64,000 bases of DNA, taken from NCBI GenBank assembly GCA_964444665.1, contig CAYUIE010000003.1, positions 186,001 through 250,000 of the forward strand, read 5' to 3'. The position numbers and the translations under genes are program-made. This stretch comes from CAYZTY01 sp964444665. Its GTDB lineage: Bacteria > Planctomycetota > Phycisphaerae > Sedimentisphaerales > CAYZTY01. A model generated the notes under the pieces. It was not told the origin of the DNA, did not search any database, and saw only the letters and a list, made by a program, of their open reading frames with translations. Positions 36,058-45,531 of the stretch are shown in pieces (within the stretch, counting starts at the first letter, position 1; every line of letters starts with the position of its first letter).

Positions 36058-37395
36058 ATGGCACTTACGGGGTTAGAGATTTTCAAATTATTGCCCAAGA
36101 CGAACTGTAAGAAATGTGGGATGCCTACCTGCCTTGCTTTTGCTATGCAGCTTGCGCAGAAGCGGGCGAAACTGGATGATTGTCCGCACGCTTCAGAGGA
36201 GGCCAAGAAACTGTTGGCCGCGGCCGCGGCTCCACCTATGAATCTGGTGAAGTTCGGCAAGGATGAAAACGAAGTACAGCTCGGGCAGGAAACGGTTATG
36301 TTCAGGCACGAGGAGAAATTCTACAGCCCAACCGTCATTTCGGTAAGTGTATCCGATAAGCTCAGCGGTGATGAGCTTAAGAAACGAATCGAGGCGATAA
36401 ACAAGCTGCAGTTTGAGCGGGTTGGCGCGAAGATAGGCGTTGGTGCCATAGCGATTGTGAATGATAGCGGCTCGGCCGAGACTTTTTCGGCCGCTGCAGA
36501 GACGGTAAAATCATCAACCTCAATTGCAATAATTCTGGTCTCCGAGTCCGCAAAAGCACTTGCTGCCGCGGCCCCTAAGGTTGCCGACAGGATTCCACTG
36601 ATTGCTTTTGCAACCCCGGAATCGGTTGAAGAGGTGGCAAAAATAGCTAAGGATATAAATTGTCCCGTTGTTGCTCGGGCCGAGTCAATAGAAGCGCTGG
36701 CAGATTTGACCGAGAAAATCAAGGCCCAGGGCGTTGAAGATATTGTTCTTTCACTTGGGGGGCTTGAGCTGAACGAGCAGTTTTACAATTTCTCAAGACT
36801 GCGAGTCCTGGCTTTGAAGAAGGTTTTCCGGCCGCTGGGATACCCGACTTTGTCTTTTGTGCCTGATGGTGACGTGTATCAGCAGGCGGCTGTCGCATCA
36901 GCACTTGTTTGCAAATATTCCGGTGTTATTGTTCTTGATACGACTTCGCCAGCAGCCGTCCTGGCGATACTTACCACGGTGATGAATATTTACACCGACC
37001 CACAGAAGCCGGTGCAGGTCGAGCCGAAGATATACCCGATAGGCGAAGTTAACGAGAATTCACCTGTTATGTTTACGACGAACTTCTCGTTGACTTATTA
37101 TACGGTCGAGTCTGATGTGGAGGCTGCACGCGTGCCGTCGTATATCCTGGTCGTTGATACGGAGGGGACCAGTGTGCTGACGGCTTATTCGGGCGACAAA
37201 CTTAACGAGAAGACCGTTGCCCAGGCTATGGAAAAACTGAACGTGGCGGGGCTGGTCAAGCACAAGAAGCTAATAATTCCGGGCTATGTTGCGGTAATGA
37301 GTGGTAAGCTCGAAGAGGCTACCGGATGGGATATTATGGTTGGGCCGAGGGAGTCGTCAATGCTGCCCAAGTATCTGCAGGAAATCTGGAAATAA
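36058..37395 (+). CDS. acsC: Corrinoid iron-sulfur protein large subunit
   Basis: 445 residues. N-terminal [4Fe-4S] ligands Cys17, Cys20, Cys25, Cys42 (KTNCKKCGMPTCLAFAM and DDCP), then a TIM barrel and the C-terminal corrinoid-binding Rossmann-like domain (PGYVAVMSGKLEEATGWDI). It carries the methyl group on cobalt between the methyltransferase and ACS. Its TAA overlaps the start of the activator gene by one base. Confidence 0.96.
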   Translation: MALTGLEIFKLLPKTNCKKCGMPTCLAFAMQLAQKRAKLDDCPHASEEAKKLLAAAAAPPMNLVKFGKDENEVQLGQETVMFRHEEKFYSPTVISVSVSDKLSGDELKKRIEAINKLQFERVGAKIGVGAIAIVNDSGSAETFSAAAETVKSSTSIAIILVSESAKALAAAAPKVADRIPLIAFATPESVEEVAKIAKDINCPVVARAESIEALADLTEKIKAQGVEDIVLSLGGLELNEQFYNFSRLRVLALKKVFRPLGYPTLSFVPDGDVYQQAAVASALVCKYSGVIVLDTTSPAAVLAILTTVMNIYTDPQKPVQVEPKIYPIGEVNENSPVMFTTNFSLTYYTVESDVEAARVPSYILVVDTEGTSVLTAYSGDKLNEKTVAQAMEKLNVAGLVKHKKLIIPGYVAVMSGKLEEATGWDIMVGPRESSMLPKYLQEIWK

Positions 37396-39311
37396 TGGGA
37401 CAAGAGAAGGAAAGAAAATGCATAGTTCAGTTTGAGCCGAGCGGCCTGCGCGTGGAAGTCCCGGCTGGGGCGATTCTGCTGGAAGCGGCACACAAAGCGG
37501 GGGTTTATCTAACGAGCATCTGTGGGGGCGATGGATATTGCGGCAAGTGTAAGGTTGTGATAGACGCCGGGCAGTTCAAAAGCAGGCCCACGGCTTTATT
37601 AACTCCCGAAGAAACGCGGGAAAATATAGTGCTGGCCTGTCAGACAAAGGTGCTTTCGGACCTGACAGTTACTGTGCCGAAATCGCACACGCTGGAAACG
37701 AGTCAAATCCTGATGGATTCGGATGCCCGGCGATTCAGCCAGCTCAAAGGTGAGGCTGAAGCAGGACTTTTTGAATTTGATCCGTTGGTGCGGAAACTTT
37801 GCGTTGAGATGTCTCCCCCGACTGTGCGGGACCACACGGCAGACCACGAACGGCTGTATGTCGCAATTCGTAGTGTAGTTGATGCACCTATTATGCAAAC
37901 CGGATTTCGCATCCTGCAAAAGCTACCAAGTTTGCTTCAGGAAGCTGACTACAAGGTCGCGGTAACTGTTGGTCGGCGGGGCGGTACGACTGAGGTTATT
38001 GAGGTTGACCCCGACAGGGGATGCAAAACGAATTTTGCAGTGGCCGTTGACCTTGGCACTACAACAGTTGTGGCACATCTTCTTGACCTTAGCACAGCCG
38101 AGACGATAGACACCGAGGCCACATATAACAGCCAGATAAACTTCGGAGAAGATTACATCCGTCGAATCATTTACGCTGAACAAAATAATGCTTTTGACCA
38201 GCTTCAGGACCGGATTGTTCAGGATGTGAATAATCTCATCGTTACGATGGCGGCAAGACAGAAAGTTGACTTGCAGGATATTACCGCGGTTATATGTTCG
38301 GGTAATACCGCGATGGTCCATTTTTTACTGAGTCTTGACCCGACCCGCATCCGCAAAGAGCCGTATGTTGCATCGGCCGGCTTCGTTCCACCCATTCGTG
38401 CGGCCGAAGCGGGAATCCAGATAAATAAACGTGGTCTTTTGTACTGCCTGCCGAGCGTGGCGGCCTACGTGGGCAGCGATATAGTGGCAGGAGTCTTGAC
38501 GACTCGAATTTATACGAAAGAGGAAATCTCACTTTTTGTTGACATCGGCACTAATGGGGAAGTAGTTCTGGGAAATCGTGACTGGCTGGTTTGCGCTTCG
38601 AGCTCGGCTGGTCCGGCATTTGAAGGAAGCGGGGTCAAACACGGAATGCGTGCAGCGGCCGGCGCCATTGAGAAATTGAATATCCTTCCGGACGGCACTG
38701 TTGAGTTTACTACCGTCGGAGGTGGGCCGCCGGCCGGTATTTGCGGCTCAGGGCTTTTGGATACGCTTGCGGAACTTTTTGTAAACGGAATTATCGACCG
38801 CACAGGCCGATTCACACTCGGCAAAGACGAAAGGCTAAGCGAAGGGGACGAGGGCTGGCAGTTCCAGTTAGTCACGCCCCAGGCCGGCCAGCGGGAGATT
38901 GTGATAACCCAGGCCGATATCGATAATTTGATTCGGTCAAAGGCAGGGGTGTTTGCAGCGATCAGGTCGCTTATGAATTCGACACAGATAAAGCCGAGTG
39001 ACATCGACGGGATATATCTGGCCGGTGGTTTCGGGAATTTTCTGAATGTCGAAAGGGCAGTTACGGTCGGGATGCTGCCGGATGTGCCGATTGAGAGAAT
39101 TCATTTTGTGGGTAATACATCCATCGCCGGGGCCAAAACGGTTTTGTTGAGCCGAAAGGCTCTTGATACGGCCGAGGAGATAGCCGGCAAAATGACATAC
39201 CTCGATTTGATGAGTCACCCCGGATATATGGAGGAGTTTATTCAGGCGAAGTTCCTGCCGCATACGGATTTGTCGCTGTTCCCGTCGGTAGCGGCAGTGG
39301 GCGGAGTATAA
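37395..39311 (+). CDS. acsV: Corrinoid protein reductive activator (RACo/AcsV, ASKHA ferredoxin)
   Basis: 638 residues from the ATG at 37395 (a longer frame to 37326 would lie inside acsC). N-terminal [2Fe-2S] ferredoxin domain: Cys43, Cys49, Cys52 (SICGGDGYCGKC) and Cys82. A linker follows, then an actin-type ATPase domain (VDLGTTTVVAHLL, SGNTAMVHFLL, VDIGTNGEVVLG, IYLAGGFGNFLNVERAVT). It uses ATP to return inactive Co(II) in the corrinoid protein to Co(I). Gene order between acsC and cooC is that of acetogens. Confidence 0.94.
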   Translation: MGQEKERKCIVQFEPSGLRVEVPAGAILLEAAHKAGVYLTSICGGDGYCGKCKVVIDAGQFKSRPTALLTPEETRENIVLACQTKVLSDLTVTVPKSHTLETSQILMDSDARRFSQLKGEAEAGLFEFDPLVRKLCVEMSPPTVRDHTADHERLYVAIRSVVDAPIMQTGFRILQKLPSLLQEADYKVAVTVGRRGGTTEVIEVDPDRGCKTNFAVAVDLGTTTVVAHLLDLSTAETIDTEATYNSQINFGEDYIRRIIYAEQNNAFDQLQDRIVQDVNNLIVTMAARQKVDLQDITAVICSGNTAMVHFLLSLDPTRIRKEPYVASAGFVPPIRAAEAGIQINKRGLLYCLPSVAAYVGSDIVAGVLTTRIYTKEEISLFVDIGTNGEVVLGNRDWLVCASSSAGPAFEGSGVKHGMRAAAGAIEKLNILPDGTVEFTTVGGGPPAGICGSGLLDTLAELFVNGIIDRTGRFTLGKDERLSEGDEGWQFQLVTPQAGQREIVITQADIDNLIRSKAGVFAAIRSLMNSTQIKPSDIDGIYLAGGFGNFLNVERAVTVGMLPDVPIERIHFVGNTSIAGAKTVLLSRKALDTAEEIAGKMTYLDLMSHPGYMEEFIQAKFLPHTDLSLFPSVAAVGGV

Positions 39312-39343
39312 AACTGAAAATTGAGGATTAGTAACTTATAAAA

Positions 39344-40096
39344 ATGGCTGTGACAATCGCGATAAGTGGAAAAGGGGGAACCGGTAAAAGCACTATAGCG
39401 GCTATGATAGTCAGAGCGATGCTGAACCAGTCCGGCCGCGGCGTGTTGGCGGTTGACGCGGACCCGAATTCCTGCCTTGGCTTGATGATGGGAGTTGAGC
39501 CGGTCAGCACGGTCGCCCAGTTGCGGGAAGATGCGCTTAAAAAACCCTCGGAGCGTGGAGAAGGAATGGACCGAATGCGCTCGTTTGAATACGGCCTTCA
39601 GCAGGCGATTACTGAGGAGAGGGATTTTGACCTGCTTACTATGGGCCGGCCGGAGGGGCCAAACTGCTATTGTGCAGTTAATAATATGCTTCGAAAGTTT
39701 CTTGACGAGGCGGCTAATGCCTACGATTTTGTCGTAGTTGATAACGAAGCGGGAATGGAACACCTTTCACGCCGGACTACCAACGATGTTGATGTATTAT
39801 TTATCGTAGCAGAGTCCACACCGATTGGAATAATCTCAGTAAAGAGGATTTTCGAGTTGACTGAATCTTTGCCTATTACAGTGGGCAAAATCGGCGTTAT
39901 ATGGAACAAGGAAAGCGGCGCTGGAGGCAAAATAGAGGGCATCAGTACCTTCGGGTGTGTGCCTTGCGATGATGCGGTCGAAGAGGTATGTGTTAATGGC
40001 AGAACAATATTTGATATTAATGAGGAAAACGCCGCATTTGCCGCGGTAAGCCGGATATTGAACCAACAGTTAAGGATTAAGGAAAAAAGCACTTAA
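39344..40096 (+). CDS. cooC: CooC/AcsF-type nickel-insertion ATPase (second copy)
   Basis: 250 residues: P-loop ISGKGGTGKST, Walker A' VLAVDADPNSCLGLMMG, CxC metal motif Cys108/Cys110 (GPNCYCAVNN), VVVDNEAGMEHLSRRT, and nucleotide-base NKxx-like WNKESGAGG. Differs clearly from the first copy, which lacks the downstream NK motif in this form. In acetogens a copy in this place (acsF) matures ACS; which copy serves CODH and which ACS cannot be told from sequence. Confidence 0.9.
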   Translation: MAVTIAISGKGGTGKSTIAAMIVRAMLNQSGRGVLAVDADPNSCLGLMMGVEPVSTVAQLREDALKKPSERGEGMDRMRSFEYGLQQAITEERDFDLLTMGRPEGPNCYCAVNNMLRKFLDEAANAYDFVVVDNEAGMEHLSRRTTNDVDVLFIVAESTPIGIISVKRIFELTESLPITVGKIGVIWNKESGAGGKIEGISTFGCVPCDDAVEEVCVNGRTIFDINEENAAFAAVSRILNQQLRIKEKST

Positions 40097-40115
40097 AGTT
40101 TCCGGAGGATTTCAA

Positions 40116-41072
40116 ATGGCAGTACCTGAAGTTACAGATAGTTTCAGCGGCTGTGTGAATAAAGTTACACTCGGTGCGACGAGCCAAGCCGGCGGCACGC
40201 GAACCTCAACGGTTACTGTGGGCGGTTCGCGGAACGTTGTCTACGGCGGGTCCAAAGAAGATGTCGGCGAAAAGCCTGTTATTGCTATGGATGTTCTTGA
40301 CGGCCCGCCGGAGGATTGGCCGCCGGTTTTGCTTGAGCCGTATAAGGATGTTCTGGGCGACCCTGCAGCGTGGGCGAAAAAGTGCGTCGAAGAGTTCGGC
40401 GCAGAAATTTTGTGTCTGAAGTTTGAGGCTATTCATCCGGACAAAGGTGATAAAGATGCCGATTATGCCGTAGGGGTAACAAAACAGGTTCTGCAGGCGG
40501 TGGGCGTTCCGCTTATTCTGTGGGGTTGCGGCAACGACGAGAAGGATAATCAGATTATGCCCAAAGTAAGCGAGGCGGCCAAGGGTGAAAATTGCCTTGT
40601 TGGCACCGTTATCGAGGGCAACTACAAGTCCCTGACTGCTATCGCCCTGGCGGACGGCCACCATCTTATTACTGAGGCGCCGCTCGATATTAACATCGCC
40701 AAGCAGGTCAATATCCTCGTATCGGATATGGGCTTTCCTCTCGAAAAGATTGTTACATTCCAAGCGACGGGCGCTCTGGGCTACGGAATAGAGTATTCGT
40801 ATTCCATTCAGGAACGGCAAAGACTTGCCGCCCTGGGCGGGGATAAAATGATGGCGATGCCGGTCATCTGCGATGCGGGCTATGAGTCTTGGCGTGTAAA
40901 GGAAGCTAAACTCGAAGATGCGCCCGGCTGGGGAGATGTGAAAGAAAGAGGACCGACCTGGGAAACTGTAACGGCAATGTGTCTTCTACAGGCCGGTGCG
41001 GATATTATTCGAATGCGGCACCCGAAGTCGGTCGAAACCGTAAAGGACTTTATAAACCAGATATGGCAGTGA
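40116..41072 (+). CDS. acsD: Corrinoid iron-sulfur protein small subunit
   Basis: 318-residue TIM barrel, partner of AcsC in the methyl-carrying corrinoid protein. Recognisable blocks: AMDVLDGPPEDWPPVL, ILCLKFEAIHPDKGD, VPLILWGCGNDEKDN, CLVGTVIEGNYKSLTAIALA, KIVTFQATGALGYGIEYSYS. GGAGG precedes the ATG by about eight bases. Followed by acsE after 61 bases. Confidence 0.95.
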   Translation: MAVPEVTDSFSGCVNKVTLGATSQAGGTRTSTVTVGGSRNVVYGGSKEDVGEKPVIAMDVLDGPPEDWPPVLLEPYKDVLGDPAAWAKKCVEEFGAEILCLKFEAIHPDKGDKDADYAVGVTKQVLQAVGVPLILWGCGNDEKDNQIMPKVSEAAKGENCLVGTVIEGNYKSLTAIALADGHHLITEAPLDINIAKQVNILVSDMGFPLEKIVTFQATGALGYGIEYSYSIQERQRLAALGGDKMMAMPVICDAGYESWRVKEAKLEDAPGWGDVKERGPTWETVTAMCLLQAGADIIRMRHPKSVETVKDFINQIWQ

Positions 41073-41133
41073 TAGTTTTTCTTGCAACCGACCTTCCAGG
41101 ATGCGAGCAAGAAGCTCAGAGAAAGGAATTAGG

Positions 41134-41952
41134 ATGATAATTATTGGCGAACGAATTAACGGGATGTTTAATGATGTCAAAAAGGCGATTGCGGGAAAAA
41201 ACAAAGAAGTGATTCAGAACCTTGCAGCCAAACAGACGGCTGCGGGTGCGTCGTATCTGGATGTGAATGTGGGAACGGCCGCTGCTGACCAGGCCGGAAC
41301 AATGCAGTGGCTTGTTGAAACTATTCAGGCCGGTTGCTCCACGCTTCTTTGTCTGGATTCGCAAAAGCCGGACGTTATCGCAGCGGGTCTGAAGGTGGCG
41401 GATACCAACCGGGGCATTCTGCTTAACTCCAGTCCGCTTAACAAGAAAAATGATGAGGAAATACTCGATAAATATATCGAAATGGCCGAGCAGGCCGGGC
41501 CTGATGGTAAACTTATAGCGCTGACTATGGACAAAAACGGTGTGCCGCAGGATGTGGACACTCGCGTTGCACTTGCCGCCGAGATCGTAACAAAGGCTAT
41601 GGAAAAAGGATTCGGGCCCGAGCGCCTATTCATCGACCCGATTATCCTGCCGGTAAATGTCCCTAATGCACAGGTTCAACCGCTGAATGTGCTGATGGCG
41701 ATGGACCAGATAAAATACCTGGCCGACCCGCCGCCGCATATTGTAATGGGGCTTTCCAATATTTCTCAGGGCACGACCGAAAGAAGTCTGATTAATCGGA
41801 TTTTTCTTGCTATGGCCTTGTCGCACGGCTGCGATGCCGCCATTATGGAAGCGCTCGACCAGGATATGATGAACGTGGTGGCAACGGCAGAGATGCTTAT
41901 GAACAAGCAAATTTATTCGGATTCCTTCCTAAAAGCCTACAAAGCACAGTAA
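41134..41952 (+). CDS. acsE: Methyl-THF:corrinoid iron-sulfur protein methyltransferase
   Basis: 272 residues from the ATG at 41134; the frame is open to 41101. Pterin-binding TIM barrel: MIIIGERINGMFNDVKKA, ASYLDVNVGTAA, LCLDSQKPDVI, NSSPLNKKNDEE, FIDPIILPVNV, and the MGLSNISQGTTERSLIN block with the asparagine that activates the N5-methyl group. Transfers methyl from methyl-THF to the AcsC/AcsD corrinoid, the entry point of the carbonyl branch. Last gene of the operon; no metF or other methyl-branch gene follows. Confidence 0.94.
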   Translation: MIIIGERINGMFNDVKKAIAGKNKEVIQNLAAKQTAAGASYLDVNVGTAAADQAGTMQWLVETIQAGCSTLLCLDSQKPDVIAAGLKVADTNRGILLNSSPLNKKNDEEILDKYIEMAEQAGPDGKLIALTMDKNGVPQDVDTRVALAAEIVTKAMEKGFGPERLFIDPIILPVNVPNAQVQPLNVLMAMDQIKYLADPPPHIVMGLSNISQGTTERSLINRIFLAMALSHGCDAAIMEALDQDMMNVVATAEMLMNKQIYSDSFLKAYKAQ

Positions 41953-42213
41953 AGGATATAGAAGTATTATTCGGGTATCCCGCTTTCTACTCATCACGGA
42001 TCAACGGCCCTTTATTATCCGCTGGCCAAGAATCAACTCATACAAATTTACTTTACGATAAATTCCAGAGAAATTACCGGAAAACCTTGCTTTTTCTGAC
42101 TGATTTTATATTATACCTATAGCAGAGCTATAGAAACGACAGACAGCGATGTGGGTGTGTAGAGCCCTACGCTATAAATACGAAGTGTCGGCGATAATCA
42201 GGAGGAGCGAGAA

Positions 42214-43362
42214 ATGCAGTGGAAACAATCACTTGTTCGCATTTCATTGGTTACGTTTCTATTTTCAGTCAGCTCCGGGCTTGCTGATTGTCCGTCGGCC
42301 GACCTTACCGGCGACTGTTTTGTCAATTTTGTGGATTTCGCCATAATGGCAAATCAGTGGCTTACCGGCGATCCCAATTTCCTGGATGATATGGCCCGTA
42401 TACCGGCTGGTGAGTTTGAAATGGGAGACCATTTTTCCCCAGAAGGCTATGACGATGAACTGCCCCTTCATGATGTATTGCTCGATTCGTTCTTTATGAG
42501 CAAATTCGAGATAACCAACCAGCAGTACTGTGATTATCTCAATTCCGCCTATCCTGCTCAGTTAAAGGTTGTCGGGGATGTTGTCTATGCAGCCTCAGAC
42601 AGCTCAAACAGTTATCCCTATTGTGATATGCACAGCGATAGCCAGATTGACTTCAGCGACCCTGATTTCAGCGTAAGGAATAAGGATGGCCGTGATATGT
42701 CGGATGACCCAATGGTCAAGGTAAGCTGGTATGGGGCGGTTGCCTACTGCAATTGGCGAAGCAGCGAGGAAGGCTACGAAGCCTGTTACAATCTTTCAAC
42801 GTGGGACTGTGATTTTACCAAGAAAGGTTACCGCCTTGCAACCGAGGCTGAATGGGAATATGCAGCACGCGGCGGTCTGAGCGGCAAGCGGTTTCCATGG
42901 TCCGATCCAAACATCAGTCATAGCCGGGCTAATTATCGCGCTAGCCCAGGCAGTTACCCATACGATGAAAATCCGACCAGCGGCTATCATCCTCTTTGGG
43001 ACGGTGTTAATCCTGATACATCGCCGGTTGGATTTTTCGATGGTACTATGAAGTATAAGGTCGATTACAACTGGCCCGGAAGTGCCACAAGTTATCAGAC
43101 AACCAGCGGAGCCAACGGCTTCGGCCTTTATGATATGGCAGGCAATGCCTGGGAGTGGTGTAATGATTGGTACGACTCAAATTACTATGATACAAGCCCA
43201 TACGATAATCCAGAAGGTCCTGCCAGCGGCACTTATCGTGTTCTTCACGGTGGCTGTTGGGGTAGCTATGCGTACTACTGCCGTGTGGCCACCCGCTTCA
43301 ACTACGCTACCCCGGTCACTCGGGACAGCCAATTCGGGTTTCGCATTGTCCTGGACTTTTAG
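42214..43362 (+). CDS. Secreted SUMF1/FGE-sulfatase-fold protein with dockerin-like motif
   Basis: 382 residues. Signal peptide (residues 1-24), then a dockerin-like calcium motif (ADLTGDCFVNFVDFAIMANQ) typical of Phycisphaerae exoproteins, then a formylglycine-generating-enzyme fold: MGDHFSPEGYDDELPLHDV, EITNQQYCDYLN, VSWYGAVAYCNW, RLATEAEWEYAARGG, GLYDMAGNAWEWCNDWY and GGCWGSYAYYCRVATRF. Of the two cysteines of true FGE only the second seems kept (the first aligns with Ser), so sulfatase activation is doubtful and a binding role is as likely. Strong AGGAGG upstream. Monocistronic. Confidence 0.88.
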   Translation: MQWKQSLVRISLVTFLFSVSSGLADCPSADLTGDCFVNFVDFAIMANQWLTGDPNFLDDMARIPAGEFEMGDHFSPEGYDDELPLHDVLLDSFFMSKFEITNQQYCDYLNSAYPAQLKVVGDVVYAASDSSNSYPYCDMHSDSQIDFSDPDFSVRNKDGRDMSDDPMVKVSWYGAVAYCNWRSSEEGYEACYNLSTWDCDFTKKGYRLATEAEWEYAARGGLSGKRFPWSDPNISHSRANYRASPGSYPYDENPTSGYHPLWDGVNPDTSPVGFFDGTMKYKVDYNWPGSATSYQTTSGANGFGLYDMAGNAWEWCNDWYDSNYYDTSPYDNPEGPASGTYRVLHGGCWGSYAYYCRVATRFNYATPVTRDSQFGFRIVLDF

Positions 43363-43544
43363 GCCCCCTTTAATACAACTATGGTGGAGTAGTCGCTTCA
43401 GAGGATAGATGGTTTTACAATCGGACTGTGGCGGGCTTCCCGACTCCGAGTGTATTTAAATCAGGATTAAAAACAGCTACTTAAGATATACCCCAAAAGC
43501 AGGTTGCCAGAGGTTTTTTTAAGAAGTTGGGGGCAAAGTCTATT

Positions 43545-44717
43545 TTAAACCGGGCCATTTAACAATTCCGATATGACCTGGGTGGCGCTGTCTTTAGATT
43601 CGATATTTGCCAGTTGTTTCATCAGAAGCTGCTGCCTTTCTGTAAAGCAGACAGGGATTTTCAGGTCAAAACCGCTAACGCCAAAAATATCACGTATTTG
43701 TGTGATAAGCTGCTCGATACCGTGGCCAAACTTGGCGCTCACTCTTAGCGGCAGACCCAGCTTTTTAGGCAGTTTCCCTTCGTCGAATCTGGCCGGCAAA
43801 TCAGACTTATTCAAAAGAACTAATATCCTGGTATGCGCGATTTTGCTAAGCATTTGCTCAGTGAGCTGCTCGGAATCGCTGCTGCCATCAAGGACAAGCA
43901 GTATCAGGTCGGCGTTGGCAAGCAACTCGGCGGTTTTCTCCTGAGCGGCCTTGTCAACAGAAATTTCAGCAGCGAGGTACTCAGCAAGGCCGGCAGTGTC
44001 AAAGAGTTCCATTAAAAGTCCTTCGAGCCGGCAGGTCGCCCCGACCCAGTCCCGGGTAGTGCCGGGAATATCGGTAACGATGCTTTTCTGCCGGCCGCAG
44101 AGATAATTAAGCAGTGTGCTTTTGCCGCTGTTGGGCGGGCCTGCGATGACTACCGAGCAGCCGCTTATAATCAGTCGGGCTGGTTGTGAGTTTTCAAGTA
44201 TCAGGCTGGCTTGACGGTGAATCTCATCAAGCCGAATCGAATCAATACCGTCCAGCCAATCAGTCAGCATCCCGGCAAGGCCGGTGCCAGCCTGATTAAG
44301 GATAATCTTCGTACCTTCTAAAGTAACCGCCTTTATCTGGGCAAGCTGCGCTTCGAGGGCAATCGAATTAGCCTGAATGACATCGCTAAAATGACATTTC
44401 AGCAATTCTTCAGGCTGGGCGGACTTAGCACCGTTTTTCAATAAAAGGCGCATTATTTCGGAAACTATAAGTGGATTGCCGTGGCAGTTGATAGAGAAAT
44501 TCTCAGCATCTTCGCAACCGATAATGACATGGTCGATGAGGCCGCCGTTGTCGAGGATGTCACCGAGCAGGATTTTGCCATCCTTTATCATAAGCGGCCT
44601 ACCGCCAAGGGGCTTGAATATCCGCTCGATTATTCGTGATGCATTCCGGCCTGCCAGACGGATGCTGGATATGGCCCCGACGCCTTTAGCAGTCATTACC
44701 GCAGCTAATGTATCCAT
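43545..44717 (-). CDS. mnmE: MnmE/TrmE-like tRNA-modification GTPase, atypical
   Basis: 390 residues against the usual 450. The N-terminal folate-type domain (DTLAAVMTAKGVGAISSIRL, NCHGNPLIVSEIMRLLL) and G domain (Walker A GPPNSGKST at 193-201, DIPGTTRD, DTAG, NKSD) are clear, but the helical region lacks the usual GEFTxRAFLNGK motif and the C-terminus stops at SELLNGPV without the CxGK motif whose cysteine is needed for wobble-uridine modification. Third gene of obgE - coaX - mnmE. May be a diverged paralogue; a standard mnmE could exist elsewhere. Confidence 0.8.
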   Translation of the reverse strand: MDTLAAVMTAKGVGAISSIRLAGRNASRIIERIFKPLGGRPLMIKDGKILLGDILDNGGLIDHVIIGCEDAENFSINCHGNPLIVSEIMRLLLKNGAKSAQPEELLKCHFSDVIQANSIALEAQLAQIKAVTLEGTKIILNQAGTGLAGMLTDWLDGIDSIRLDEIHRQASLILENSQPARLIISGCSVVIAGPPNSGKSTLLNYLCGRQKSIVTDIPGTTRDWVGATCRLEGLLMELFDTAGLAEYLAAEISVDKAAQEKTAELLANADLILLVLDGSSDSEQLTEQMLSKIAHTRILVLLNKSDLPARFDEGKLPKKLGLPLRVSAKFGHGIEQLITQIRDIFGVSGFDLKIPVCFTERQQLLMKQLANIESKDSATQVISELLNGPV

Positions 44718-44725
44718 AACAACAC

Positions 44726-45514
44726 TCAGATTGCACGTTCCTCAAGGTACTCAATGTATGCCAGAACAATGCCTTTGACTACAAGATTCGGCACAAAGTC
44801 ATCAACGAAGGCGCAATCATCTTTTATCAGCTCAGCGGCACCGCCGGTCAGAATTATTTGCGGCCATTTGCCGATTGTCTCGGCATAGCGTCTGACTATC
44901 TCCTCAATAGCGCCGATGGCAGAGTAATACAAGCCGCATTGTATTGCCTCTTGGGTAGTTTTTCCGAAAGGCTGCCTGGGCTTTTTCATTCTCACTTTTG
45001 GCAATTTTGCGGTCTTGAGCTCAAGAGCCTCTGCGGACATCTTAAAGCCGGGCAAAATCGCCCCGCCGAGAAACCTGCCTTGTCCATCAACCAGGTCGAT
45101 TGTGATTGCGGTTCCGAAATCCGCAACAACGACGGCATCCTTGACGACGGCATAAGCGGCGGCGGCGGCGACAACGCGGTCCGTGCCAACCTTTTCCGGC
45201 TCATTGAGGGCAAGTTCCATAGGCAAAGGAATATCGCTGCCTATAAGCAGCAGCTTTTCTGTAAGCTTATCTTTAACTATCTGCCGGACTTTTTTCGTCC
45301 AGGCAGGCTTGACGGAACTGGCTACTATAACGCCGTCTTTCTTCTTTTCTCTGGCACTTTTTACCAGTGGAACTATTGTCCATCCTGAGCTGATAATCTC
45401 GGTTAGTTTACTCGTTGAGTCACCCGGGACGGCCTTAATAAACTGCTCCTTACCATCAAGGAACAGGCCTACTGTGATATTCGTATTGCCGATGTCTATC
45501 GCTATTATGTTCAT
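44726..45514 (-). CDS. coaX: Type III pantothenate kinase
   Basis: First step of CoA synthesis, by the ASKHA-fold enzyme (CoaX) rather than CoaA. 262 residues: IAIDIGNTNITVGLF (phosphate 1), EKVGTDRVVAAAAAYAV, VVVADFGTAITIDLVDGQG and GGAILPGFKMSAEAL. Good AAGGAG before the ATG. Lies between obgE (18 bases) and mnmE (8 bases) in one minus-strand operon. Product supplies the CoA used by the ACS operon upstream on the chromosome. Confidence 0.94.
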   Translation of the reverse strand: MNIIAIDIGNTNITVGLFLDGKEQFIKAVPGDSTSKLTEIISSGWTIVPLVKSAREKKKDGVIVASSVKPAWTKKVRQIVKDKLTEKLLLIGSDIPLPMELALNEPEKVGTDRVVAAAAAYAVVKDAVVVADFGTAITIDLVDGQGRFLGGAILPGFKMSAEALELKTAKLPKVRMKKPRQPFGKTTQEAIQCGLYYSAIGAIEEIVRRYAETIGKWPQIILTGGAAELIKDDCAFVDDFVPNLVVKGIVLAYIEYLEERAI

Positions 45515-45531
45515 ATCAACTCCTTCGAAAC

